64,000 bases of DNA, from assembly GCF_000730245.1 (NCBI RefSeq), contig NZ_CP004403.1, forward strand, positions 930,001 to 994,000, written 5' to 3'. Shown here one piece after another: positions 28,813 through 37,015 of the stretch. How positions within the stretch are numbered: position 1 is the first letter of the stretch; the number at the start of each line of letters is the position of its first letter. A program made the translations under genes and the position numbers. The notes under the pieces are model-generated. The model did not search any database and was not told the DNA's origin. It saw only the letters and a list, made by a program, of their open reading frames with translations. Source of the DNA: an endosymbiont of Acanthamoeba sp. UWC8. Its GTDB lineage: Bacteria > Pseudomonadota > Alphaproteobacteria > Rickettsiales > Midichloriaceae.

Positions 28813-29689
28813 TTAATGAGTTATAGTATATACAGGTTTCTTACGTTCGGAATAAATAAGATATAGGCTTGCAAAGACAATTATAGTCGAGCCGATAATA
28901 GTATTAATCTCCATTATCTCACCGAACATAAGATAGCCGAGCACGGTACTTAAGGGAAGCCTTAAATAGTCAAACGGCATAACTATGGAAAACTCCGCAT
29001 TTTGAAATGATCTAAATATACTTGTGGTTGCTGCTAAACAAAGTAAGCTTATTAAGGTGATAATAAAAAAAATCATCAATAACAATCACATTTTGCCAAC
29101 CGTATGCAGCAAAGGGAGCGCTTAAAAGGCTGCCGAAAAGAGTATTATAAAATACTTGGCTAAGTGCATTTTCCGTTCTGCCGAGGTTTTTAGTTAAAAG
29201 GTCGGATGCTGACCATAATATAACACTGACAAACACCCATAAACTTGTTATCTCAAACGTCGGTGCTCCCGGTTTTAATATAACCAAAACACCAGCTAAG
29301 CCGAGTATAAGAGTAACGAATCTTTTTCTATTAAGTTTTTCATTAAAAAATATTGTGCCTAGATATGAAAGAAAAATAGGAATTAAGTAAGTAATAGAGG
29401 TTGCGCTATCAAGAGTAGTAAATTTCAAACCGTAAAAGTAGGTTATGTACCCGCATACATTAAGACTACCCCTCAAAAAATGTATTTTGATTCTAGAGGT
29501 TTTAATCTTTTCAAATCCTGTGATAAATGTGTAAAAAAGAGTAATTAATAATGCAATAAGATGATAGGTAAATATCATTTGCATTACATCCATTTTTTGG
29601 CTAAGTGTTTTACCTAAGGCAAACATTAGAGTGAGGGTAATACCGTGAAATATCATCCAGTATATGCCAAATGCATTCTTTCGTGTCAT
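28813..29689 (-). pseudogene. Second EamA/DMT family transporter, frameshifted
   Basis: The first frame (29012-29689) encodes the N-terminal EamA repeat starting MTRKNAFGIYWMIFHG and most of the second. The second frame (28813-29085) supplies the last helices, through PFDYLRLPLSTVLGYLMFGE and IGSTIIVFASLYLIY. The PFDYLRLP stretch is the usual second-repeat signature of this group. Removing one T from the T8 tract (29065-29072) joins them into 291 residues, the usual EamA length. It is the third of three successive disrupted membrane-protein genes on this strand. The substrate is unknown. Confidence 0.83.
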
Positions 29690-29783
29690 AATCAGTATCT
29701 GTTATAGTTATATTAAATTGTATATATTGCTTAATGTCATTTAAAACAATACCTACCTAACAACATATCATGAATAAGTTATC

Positions 29784-30386
29784 TTAAGAAGTTTTTTTCT
29801 TATTTTTAAAATAGTAGAGCAGAGCTACCAGCGTCAGAATTATAATTATAACAATATTTATTTGTTTAATATATTGCTTTAACAATGCTTTGTTTTCACC
29901 GATTAAATAACCCAAAGTAAGTAGTGTGGAATTCCAAATTAAGCCGCCTGCTAATGTATAAATAGTAAAAATCCTTAAATTCATCCGGCCAAGGCCTGCC
30001 GGGAAGGAGATAAAGTGCTTGATACCGGGAAGGAGCCTGCCGCTAAAAGTTGAAATAGCCCCATGCCTTTCAAAAAAGAATTCAATAGACTTAAGTTTAT
30101 CTTCATTAATAAAAAAATACTTGCCGAATTTAAGCAAAAGTCTTCTTCCGAAGTGAGAAGCGATCCAATAGTTAAATAAAGATCCTCCAATAGTTCCGAG
30201 TACGCTTACGAATAATACTACAAAAAAGTTCATTTCACCTTGTGAGACTAAAAACCCCGCAGGTATAAGAGTTACTTCACTGGGGATCGGAGCAAAAGTA
30301 CTCTCGATAAAAGTCATAATGAATATACCTAAATATCCAAAGGTTTTAACAAGATCAACCAACTGCAGAAAAACTTCATACATCAT
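29784..30386 (-). CDS. DedA family membrane protein
   Basis: A 200-residue protein of the DedA/VTT superfamily, whose members act as lipid scramblases or flippases and help maintain the proton motive force. It has the typical ESTFAPIPSEVTL motif (about 28-40), a GSLFNYWIASHFGRR stretch and the conserved GRLLPGIKHFISFPAG (about residues 117-132). Four to five membrane segments are visible and the protein ends in a basic tail KNKKKTS. It is intact, unlike the three disrupted transporter genes beside it. It is divergent from the YfgM-like gene. Confidence 0.92.
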   Translation of the reverse strand: MMYEVFLQLVDLVKTFGYLGIFIMTFIESTFAPIPSEVTLIPAGFLVSQGEMNFFVVLFVSVLGTIGGSLFNYWIASHFGRRLLLKFGKYFFINEDKLKSIEFFFERHGAISTFSGRLLPGIKHFISFPAGLGRMNLRIFTIYTLAGGLIWNSTLLTLGYLIGENKALLKQYIKQINIVIIIILTLVALLYYFKNKKKTS

Positions 30387-30554
30387 TATAAAAAACCAGC
30401 CCTTTTGTAACTGAGGTCAGTATACTTGTTTATCTAAAAAAATCTATAAATTTAAGGGCATCATATCAATAAATAAAGTTGATTGCAAAAACTCTTTACA
30501 AATAAGCTAAAAACTGCTCTAAAGTTATTTGCGGTACTATAAGGGAATAGATAA

Positions 30555-31202
30555 ATGGTTGATATTTTAGATGAAGCTATACAAGACATAAAAGAAGAAA
30601 GAGTTGAGCGTCTTTTCTTCAAATATGCTAAAGTATTTATAATGTTGATAGTAGCTTTTTTGATCGGTAGTATCAGTTACTACGGATGGAAAACTTTTAA
30701 AGAAAACAAAATATACGCGTTAGGAGGCGAGTACCTAATGGGAATGTATAGGATGCAATCCAAAGATTTCGAAAAAGGCGCCGATATTATGGAAAGGCTT
30801 GCAGCCGGTGATATCTCTTATTCTGCGCTTGCCGGATTAAACTATGCATCATTTTTATCTATAAAACAGCAGTTTACCAAAGCAGGGCAAATTTATAAAA
30901 TGATTGGGGATAACACGGATTTTGATCCTCTATTTCGGGAGTTTGCCAAATTAATGCAAATCTCAATGCGCTTAAACGCCAAAGAGCTTGATGCGCGTCA
31001 AGGGATTGAGGAGTATGAAAATTATATTAAAAACAATTTAATATTTAAAGCTTCTGCGATTGAACAACAAGCTGTTCTTTATCTTTCACTGGGAGAGAAG
31101 GAAAAAGCTAAAGGAATGTTAAACACGGTTATCACAAGCGCTGATGCACCGAGTATGATGAAAAGAAGAGCTGAGGAGCTGTTGGTTTTAACTTCACTCT
31201 AA
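30555..31202 (+). CDS. YfgM-like / DUF2659-type membrane-anchored TPR protein
   Basis: A 215-residue protein with a short cytoplasmic N-terminus, one membrane helix (about residues 27-46) and a helical, TPR-like C-terminal domain. The pattern (DEAIQDIKEERVERLFFKYA, helix, then YYGWKTFKE) matches YfgM-type ancillary proteins of the Sec translocon and the rickettsial DUF2659 family. In E. coli YfgM works with PpiD in periplasmic chaperoning. The gene is followed 24 bases later by a GNAT gene. I am confident of the architecture and less sure of the exact role. Confidence 0.75.
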   Translation: MVDILDEAIQDIKEERVERLFFKYAKVFIMLIVAFLIGSISYYGWKTFKENKIYALGGEYLMGMYRMQSKDFEKGADIMERLAAGDISYSALAGLNYASFLSIKQQFTKAGQIYKMIGDNTDFDPLFREFAKLMQISMRLNAKELDARQGIEEYENYIKNNLIFKASAIEQQAVLYLSLGEKEKAKGMLNTVITSADAPSMMKRRAEELLVLTSL

Positions 31203-31226
31203 ACGGATAGAAAACATAAAAAGCTT

Positions 31227-31688
31227 ATGGATAATGAATTAAAAATTATTTTGGATAAGGCTCCCACTGAGCAAGATTTGGAATTTCTTTCCGAGGGACT
31301 TGATAAAGATACTTTTAATAAAATTGGTATTGAGAAGTTGGAAGAGAATATTGCTCTCTTTATTAAGGATGAGACGGGCAATATGTATGGCGGATTAAGC
31401 ATGATTTTATATTTGGGTTGTATTTATATTCGTGATGTATTCGTGGCAGAGATTATCAGAAATAGGGGATTTGCAACTCGGTTAATACATAAAGCGGAAG
31501 CGATCGCCAAAGAAAATAATTGCGGTTTTCTGGCGCTTCATACTCATCAGTGGCAAGCCAGAGGGTTATATGAAAAACTCGGGTTCAAGCTTAAATATAT
31601 TGAATCGGGTTATAAGCTCAACTCAGAATTATACTATATGGTAAAAATTATTAATCCCGATTGCGGATATAATTTTAAAATAAGTTAA
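31227..31688 (+). CDS. GNAT family N-acetyltransferase
   Basis: A 153-residue acetyl-CoA-dependent transferase. The core shows the strand DVFVAE followed by the motif A pyrophosphate-binding loop RNRGFATRLI (usual R/Q-x-x-G-x-G/A), then ENNCGFLALHTH and the motif B stretch ARGLYEKLGFK. The N-terminal 40 residues are less conserved. It resembles small toxin- or metabolite-acetylating GNAT proteins; the substrate is unknown. It likely shares a transcript with the YfgM-like gene and is followed by the MITE-like repeat. Confidence 0.85.
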   Translation: MDNELKIILDKAPTEQDLEFLSEGLDKDTFNKIGIEKLEENIALFIKDETGNMYGGLSMILYLGCIYIRDVFVAEIIRNRGFATRLIHKAEAIAKENNCGFLALHTHQWQARGLYEKLGFKLKYIESGYKLNSELYYMVKIINPDCGYNFKIS

Positions 31689-31690
31689 GT

Positions 31691-31938
31691 TATATATTAT
31701 ATAAAAGTTTACCCTATGTCATGCTGCACAGGGAGCATAGTTAAACTATAAAAAATTAAACTAAGTTTGCGTATAAATGACCTAGTCATTTATAAAGCGC
31801 ACGCGCCATAAATGGCCGCAAGGCGCGTGCTTCTACTATTTTTATTATCTGATTTTTCAGTTACAGGCTATATAGTCATATTAAACCTAACTTATTGTAT
31901 TTGGATAAACGCATTAGATATTCAACTTATCTTACCAT
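31691..31938 (+). mobile_element. MITE-like dispersed element, copy A
   Basis: One of three related non-coding elements in the window. This copy fills most of the 330-base gap between the GNAT and thpR genes. It contains two perfect hairpins: ATAAATGAC / GTCATTTAT (31773-31781 / 31785-31793) and GCACGCGCC / GGCGCGTGC (31799-31807 / 31822-31830). Its right end matches copy C (GATATTCAACTTAT... against GGTATTCAACTTAA...), whereas its left end is diverged. It has no coding capacity. Boundaries are approximate by about ten bases at the left. Confidence 0.8.
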
Positions 31939-32018
31939 AAAAACAAAGCAAGAGCGCCTTCTTTCTTGCGCCGTAATTTAACTTGTTTTACTATCATCTA
32001 ATAAAAACAGCGATTCCT

Positions 32019-32561
32019 ATGTCAGTACCAATAATCGGCAATGCTTTTATCGGAATAGCCATTCCTGAGCATATTACTGACTTAATTACCGCCTTATATA
32101 ATAATGATTTAAAAAATATAAAGTATATTAAACCATCTAATTTGCATATTACCCTTAAGTTCTTAGGCAAATCGGATGAGCGGAAAATTATACTTATAAA
32201 AGAAGCTTTAAACTATATTAGGTTTCCTCACTTTGATATTATCCTTAATAAGGCGGTATTTTGGAACCCTAATATAGTTGTGGTGGAAGTAGAGTTAAAT
32301 CCATATTTAAATACAATTAAACATGAGCTTGATGAAATACTCTTCCGGCATGCTTTGTTTGATATTGATAAAAGACCATTTAAACCCCATATCACAATTG
32401 CACGCACAAAAGCAAAATTTAATAAAATTGAACTTAACAACCTTTTAACCACTTATAAGGCAATCAATAATAAAAAGTTTCAATCTAATCAGATTCATTT
32501 ATACCAATCATTAAGGATTGAAGGGAAGCAAAGTGACTATATAAAATTATTTACCGTTTAA
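32019..32561 (+). CDS. thpR: RNA 2',3'-cyclic phosphodiesterase ThpR
   Basis: A two-histidine phosphoesterase (LigT/ThpR family) that opens 2',3'-cyclic phosphates and may ligate tRNA halves. Both signature motifs are present: HITLKFLG (about residues 42-49) and HITIARTK (about 122-129). I start it at the ATG at 32019 (180 residues), since an upstream TTG adds residues unlike the family. The length is typical. It is separated from the GNAT gene by the MITE-like element and followed 87 bases later by hpf. The cellular substrate is unknown. Confidence 0.9.
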   Translation: MSVPIIGNAFIGIAIPEHITDLITALYNNDLKNIKYIKPSNLHITLKFLGKSDERKIILIKEALNYIRFPHFDIILNKAVFWNPNIVVVEVELNPYLNTIKHELDEILFRHALFDIDKRPFKPHITIARTKAKFNKIELNNLLTTYKAINNKKFQSNQIHLYQSLRIEGKQSDYIKLFTV

Positions 32562-32648
32562 TCAAATAAAATAGAAATTTACGCTGGCCATTTTAAAATT
32601 AAAGTTATATTTATAAAATGAATGTTAACTTTTAATAAGGGTTTGTTT

Positions 32649-33239
32649 ATGCAAGTATCAATTATAGGAAAACATTTAGATATCGGTGATTCTCTACGGG
32701 AGTATATAGAAAAAAGTATTACCGGGAATGTAACTAAATATTTTGATTCGGCAATAAGCGCTCATGTTGCAATCGCAAAAGAAGGGCATCACTTTAAAAA
32801 TCATTTATTCAAAACTGAGATTATTGTCAATGAAGGCACGGGAAATAAAGTATTAATAAAAGGCGAAGGCTTAGAAGCGGATGTTTATCAAAGCTTTGAC
32901 GATGCAGTAAGAAGAATGGAAAAACAACTGCGACGTTATAAATCAAAGGTTAAGAACCACCATAATATAAGGCCTGAGAAGGAGTTCGCAGCAACTAAAT
33001 ACATAATCTCTCCTTCTACTGAGGAAGATGAGGTCGAAGAAACTTCCGAGGCTCCCGTTATAATAGCTGAAAAAGCAACCAGCATACAAAGCTTAAGTGT
33101 GAGCGATGCAGTTATGAGAATGGATTTGATGAATCTTCCCGCTCTATTATTTATTAATAGTGGAACCAATAAGCTAAATCTGGTATACTATCGCAGCGAC
33201 GGGAATATTTCCTGGGTAGATACTAACGTTTCAGCTTAA
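32649..33239 (+). CDS. hpf: Ribosome hibernation promoting factor, long form
   Basis: HPF binds the decoding centre of idle ribosomes and promotes dimers. The N-terminal domain (about 1-100) begins [20 protein letters not shown]. After a linker, the C-terminal dimerisation domain shows [20 protein letters not shown] and [16 protein letters not shown], so this is the long form able to make 100S particles. I use the ATG at 32649 because AAGGG precedes it by seven bases; the longer frame from 32622 lacks this. rlmN follows with only a few bases between. Confidence 0.92.
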   Translation: MQVSIIGKHLDIGDSLREYIEKSITGNVTKYFDSAISAHVAIAKEGHHFKNHLFKTEIIVNEGTGNKVLIKGEGLEADVYQSFDDAVRRMEKQLRRYKSKVKNHHNIRPEKEFAATKYIISPSTEEDEVEETSEAPVIIAEKATSIQSLSVSDAVMRMDLMNLPALLFINSGTNKLNLVYYRSDGNISWVDTNVSA

Positions 33240-33251
33240 AAATTATTATAA

Positions 33252-34333
33252 ATGTCAGAAAATATAAAAAAAACTTAATCGGTTTGGATAAAGTAGAGCT
33301 CGCTGCAGCAATTAAAGAGCTTGGCGAGTCTTCTTTTCGTGCGAAACAAATTTGGCAATGGATATACCGCATAGGTATTGCCGATTTTAATCATATGACT
33401 AATCTCCCCGCTTCCTTAAGAGAGAAGCTTAATGAGTCATATACTTTAGAGCGTGCACAAGTTTCTAGAGAACTGATTTCTTTTGATGAAACTAGAAAGT
33501 GGTTATTAAAATTTTCTGATAGTAATGAAATAGAAGCTGTTTTTATTCCTGAAAAAACCAGAGGTACTTTATGTGTTTCCTCACAAGTCGGATGCACATT
33601 AAACTGCAGCTTTTGCCATACGGGAACGCAAAATTTAGTTAGAAACTTAACTGCGGGAGAAATTGTTGCGCAGATTCTACATGCTAAGGACTCTTTATCA
33701 GATTGGAATTTTAAAGAAGAGAACAGAAAACTTACCAATATTGTTATGATGGGAATGGGTGAACCGTTACTTAATTATGATAATGTGGCAAAAGCATTAA
33801 AGATTGTTATGGATCCTGACGGGCTTGGGATATCAAAAAGAAAAATTACTCTTTCCACTTCAGGAATTATTCCCCTAATTGAAAAATGCGGTGATGAGCT
33901 TGGGGTTAACCTTGCAATTTCCTTACATGCGGTGAGAGATGATTTGAGAAATATATTGGTTCCTATCAATAAAAAGTATCCTATAAAAGATTTACTTAAT
34001 GCTTGTAGAAAATATGCTCCCACACAAAACAGTTTTAGGAAAGTAACATTTGAATATGTCATGCTTAAAGGAATAAACGATAGTAAACAAGATGCAAAAG
34101 AATTAGTACGGTTAATTGAAGGGATTCCGGCGAAAATCAACATAATTCCGTTTAATAAATGGCCTGGCACCGAATACCAATGCTCCGACAAGAAAACAAT
34201 TCATGAATTTGCTCAAGTTGTGGAGGCAGCTGGTTATATGTCCCCCGTAAGAAGACCGAGAGGGCAGGATATTTTAGCTGCATGCGGGCAATTAAAATCA
34301 GAAAGTATAAAATTAAGGAAATCCTCCACTTAA
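33252..34333 (+). CDS. rlmN: 23S rRNA/tRNA adenine C2-methyltransferase RlmN, 5' end frame-disrupted
   Basis: RlmN is a radical SAM enzyme methylating A2503 of 23S rRNA and A37 of some tRNAs. The core has the CxxxCxxC cluster motif in [25 protein letters not shown] and a conserved C-terminal Cys near ILAACGQ. The continuous frame starts only at TTG 33284. An ATG at 33252 (MSENIKK) and [14 protein letters not shown], the usual N-terminus, lie in two frames joined if one A is added to the A8 tract at 33266-33273, giving 360 residues. Either the start is TTG or the gene has a homopolymer frameshift. The catalytic part is intact. Confidence 0.9.
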
Positions 34334-34359
34334 AATAGCATAAAGAATAATAATGAAGA

Positions 34360-34650
34360 GTGAGTAAATTGGAATTATTTTTATTTTATTTCTATTCCGA
34401 TTATCATACCGGTAATAATTTTATAAAAATGGGTTATATAAAATGGAAAAAGCTGAATAGGAGAATGTATATAGCCGAGTGGCTAGTATTTATTCACTTA
34501 TTAATTCAAAGTAATAAAGCTCTGTCTTATGGACTTTTCTTTTTTATTCCTTTATTTATGCTTCAGGCTTTAAGAATAAAAAAGCAGAACCGGATTAATA
34601 CTGAAGCAAACTTATTTAGTAAAAAAATTTTAGGAAACAATGCGTTATGA
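34360..34650 (+). CDS. Small membrane protein upstream of the SbtA-like gene
   Basis: A 96-residue frame with a GTG start and two hydrophobic segments in its second half (about 40-55 and 57-72), followed by a basic tail. No family is recognised. Its stop overlaps the ATG of the next gene by four bases (ATGA), a sign of real translation and coupling. The middle section KMGYIKWKKLNRRMYIAEWL gives an inside-positive profile. It may assist or regulate the adjacent transporter. The start is uncertain; an internal ATG at residue 24 is an alternative. Confidence 0.55.
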   Translation: MSKLELFLFYFYSDYHTGNNFIKMGYIKWKKLNRRMYIAEWLVFIHLLIQSNKALSYGLFFFIPLFMLQALRIKKQNRINTEANLFSKKILGNNAL

Positions 34651-35633
34651 TTTTCATTGAAACCATATCTTCTAACCTTTTATCAATACCATTAATGTTT
34701 TTTATTTTAGGGATTCTAGCCGGAGTAGTAAAATCCGACCTCTCAATACCTGAAAGCATCGGTAATTATTTAACTATATACCTTATGCTCGCAATAGGCT
34801 TTAAAGGCGGGGTAACTATTGCCGAAGCGAATTCAGTGGATAATAATATGTGGATTTTGATATCTTTGAGCTTAATACTAGGCTTTATCCAACCTTATAT
34901 CGGCCACATATTATTGCAGATTACCACAAAAATAGATATTCCTACCTCTGCTGCGATTGCTGCACACTATGGCTCGATTAGCGTGGTTACCTTTATCACT
35001 GCTTCTGCATTTCTAAAATCGAATCAAATTGAATATGCCGGCTATATTGTAGCTATCATGGCGTTAATGGAAGCACCCGCAATATTATCCGGGCTACATA
35101 TTGCTCACAGATATGCCCCTTCTAGTTTTACGAACACCAATTCAGCTTCCTCTCATCCGATGCACAAAATTTTTACTAATGGCGCTATCGTGCTTCTTTT
35201 GGGCTCTTTTGTTATAGGTTGGCAAGGAGGGGCAGGCGGAATGGAAAAAATGGAAGGTTTTATAGTCACTCCTTTTCAAGGTATGCTATCTTTATTTCTT
35301 CTGGATATGGGTTTAACGGTGGCAAAAGAATTAGGGTACTTGCGTAAATTTACCCTTCCCTTATTTTTATTCGGTATTTATATGCCGCTCATTGGAGCAG
35401 CAATCGGGCTAAGTGTTAGTATGCTGCTAAACCTTGATTTAGGTACCGGTATGCTGTTCATGACGCTTTGTGCCAGTGCTTCATATATTGCCGTTCCCGC
35501 CGTAATGCGCCATGCACTCCCACAAGCTAAAGCTGCGCTTTACATACCGATCTCACTTGCCATCACCTTCCCTTTTAATATCATTATCGGGATACCGCTC
35601 TATTATGCGGTTGCGAGTAGGTTTTTGGGCTAG
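34647..35633 (+). CDS. SbtA-family sodium-dependent bicarbonate transporter-like permease
   Basis: A 328-residue polytopic protein of the SbtA/DUF897 family, with about ten membrane segments in two inverted halves. Recognisable blocks are GFKGGVTIAEA, AAIAAHYGSISVVTF (about 105-119), and ASASYIAVPAVMRHALP near residue 280, then LAITFPFNIIIGIPLYY. In cyanobacteria SbtA imports bicarbonate with sodium; in heterotrophs the substrate is often unproven. There is no SbtB-type PII protein next to it, but a small membrane gene overlaps its start. An inverted fragment of the MITE-like repeat follows it. Confidence 0.85.
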   Translation: MIFIETISSNLLSIPLMFFILGILAGVVKSDLSIPESIGNYLTIYLMLAIGFKGGVTIAEANSVDNNMWILISLSLILGFIQPYIGHILLQITTKIDIPTSAAIAAHYGSISVVTFITASAFLKSNQIEYAGYIVAIMALMEAPAILSGLHIAHRYAPSSFTNTNSASSHPMHKIFTNGAIVLLLGSFVIGWQGGAGGMEKMEGFIVTPFQGMLSLFLLDMGLTVAKELGYLRKFTLPLFLFGIYMPLIGAAIGLSVSMLLNLDLGTGMLFMTLCASASYIAVPAVMRHALPQAKAALYIPISLAITFPFNIIIGIPLYYAVASRFLG

Positions 35634-35699
35634 GTGCACACTACCCAACATGTAAATATGAATGATAAGCAAAATCAATTTTGTAATATGAGGGAAGAG

Positions 35700-35810
35700 T
35701 AAGCGCGTGCACTTTATAAATGACTATGTCATTTATACGCAAAACTTGGTTTAATTTTTTATAGTTCAACTATGCTCCCTATATGCAGGTATTCAATTTG
35801 ATTTACTATA
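35700..35810 (-). mobile_element. MITE-like dispersed element, copy B (inverted, truncated)
   Basis: This is the reverse complement of the first half of copies A and C. It keeps the hairpin ATAAATGAC / GTCATTTAT (35716-35724 / 35728-35736) and a terminal repeat ending ATTTACTATA at 35810. It is cut inside the second hairpin, where only CGCGTGCAC remains at its left edge. It lies in the gap after the SbtA-like gene. Orientation opposite to the other two copies supports transposition over tandem duplication. Confidence 0.75.
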
Positions 35811-35890
35811 AATATTACTTAATAAGCAATGGACTTTAAAAAAGAAAATTGTAATAATCTTATTATAGTATTGTTTTATAATTAGTTTTA

Positions 35891-36289
35891 ATGCATAAAC
35901 CAAAAGTTGTTGCTATTGTTTTACTGCTTCTTGCAGGGTGCAGTTGCAAATCTTCTCATATGGAAGAAATGAAGGTAGTTGAAATAACTGATGAATATAA
36001 GGATTGTAGCGGCCTACTTTACTCCATAAAAGAAGCTGAGCATTTAGTAAATTATGCAAACAAACGCTATAAGTTCCCGCAGGTGTTTATGTCATCTCCC
36101 GTATGTATTCCCGTTGTTCAAGTAGACTCGCTAAAAAATAAACTAATTTTACAAGATAGGCTTGATTATCTTAACTCTTTATTTGAAGCAAAAGGCTGCA
36201 ATTTACCTACTAAAAACAAAGAAGAAAAAAATAATGATGACGGTGCTTTAAGTAAAGTAATATATACGAATTTAATTCCAAACAAATAG
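35891..36289 (+). CDS. Hypothetical lipoprotein
   Basis: A 132-residue protein with a lipoprotein signal peptide: a short basic start, a hydrophobic stretch and the lipobox LLAGC at about residues 13-17. The mature part has three more cysteines (KDCSGLL, SPVCIP, GCNLP) that could form disulphides in the periplasm, and a Lys/Glu/Asn-rich tail. I do not recognise the family. The gene is convergent with kdsB, 12 bases away. The lipobox makes membrane anchoring likely; no function can be proposed. Confidence 0.75.
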   Translation: MHKPKVVAIVLLLLAGCSCKSSHMEEMKVVEITDEYKDCSGLLYSIKEAEHLVNYANKRYKFPQVFMSSPVCIPVVQVDSLKNKLILQDRLDYLNSLFEAKGCNLPTKNKEEKNNDDGALSKVIYTNLIPNK

Positions 36290-36301
36290 ACAAAAATTAA
36301 A

Positions 36302-37015
36302 TTATATACATGACCTTCTTGCCGCTTCCAGGTCTTCTTTAGTATCCACTCCGATCGGAATTGAATCAACAACACTTACGCTTATCGAAAGCCCATTTTC
36401 CAATGCTCTCAGCTGTTCAAGTCTTTCCCTCTTTTCTAAAGGTGAAGGCGGGAAGTTAACATATTGTTCCAGTGCTTCTTTTTTATAACCGTAAATGCCG
36501 ATATGATGATATAAATCCCCCTCTCCCCAAGGGCAGGCACTTCTGGTAAAATATAAAGCTCTCATATTAAACCCGATAACCGCTTTCACAACATTAGGAT
36601 TGTTTTTTTCTTCTTCATCGGTAATTTTAGCTGCAGCAGTTGCTATATCAGCTTTTGAGCTAATTAAATCGTCATTTATTTTAATTATTAACTCAGGTGA
36701 AACCGTAGGTAAGTCTCCTTGTAAGTTAATTATAAACTCATGTTTTAGATTTAATTGCTTGTAAGCAGCATAAACTCTGTCACTCCCGCTGGAAAGATTC
36801 GGGTCCGTCATTGCTGCGTTAAAATTATGTGCTTTAACCAGATCAAAAATCTGTTGGTCACCGCAGGCTACCAATACCTCCCCTACTCCGGATTTTTGCG
36901 CTTGTTCAGCAACTCTTATTATCATAGGCTTGCCGGCGATATCAAGCAACGGTTTGTTCGGTAATCTTGTGGAAGCTAAACGCGCCGGAATAATAACTAT
37001 AGAGTTTTTGCTCAT
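36302..37015 (-). CDS. kdsB: 3-deoxy-manno-octulosonate cytidylyltransferase (CMP-KDO synthetase)
   Basis: KdsB activates KDO as CMP-KDO for the inner core of lipopolysaccharide. The 237-residue protein begins with the nucleotide-binding IIPARLASTRLPNKPLLDIAGKPMI and contains DPNLSSGSDRVYAA, NLQGDLPTVSP and the later HHIGIYGYKKEAL. All are diagnostic. Its start codon overlaps the stop of the upstream TPR gene by one base (TAATG), so translation is coupled. Presence of kdsB implies KDO-containing LPS, which not all Rickettsiales make. Identification is secure. Confidence 0.95.
   Translation of the reverse strand: MSKNSIVIIPARLASTRLPNKPLLDIAGKPMIIRVAEQAQKSGVGEVLVACGDQQIFDLVKAHNFNAAMTDPNLSSGSDRVYAAYKQLNLKHEFIINLQGDLPTVSPELIIKINDDLISSKADIATAAAKITDEEEKNNPNVVKAVIGFNMRALYFTRSACPWGEGDLYHHIGIYGYKKEALEQYVNFPPSPLEKRERLEQLRALENGLSISVSVVDSIPIGVDTKEDLEAARRSCI

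Noticed and set aside
31773-31830. The two hairpins of the repeat element as a simple terminator
   Set aside because: The same hairpins recur in three unrelated places within a longer shared sequence, once inverted, so they belong to a dispersed element.
33775-34191. 138-residue antisense frame within rlmN
   Set aside because: The opposite strand encodes the conserved radical SAM core, and codon use and motifs support only rlmN.
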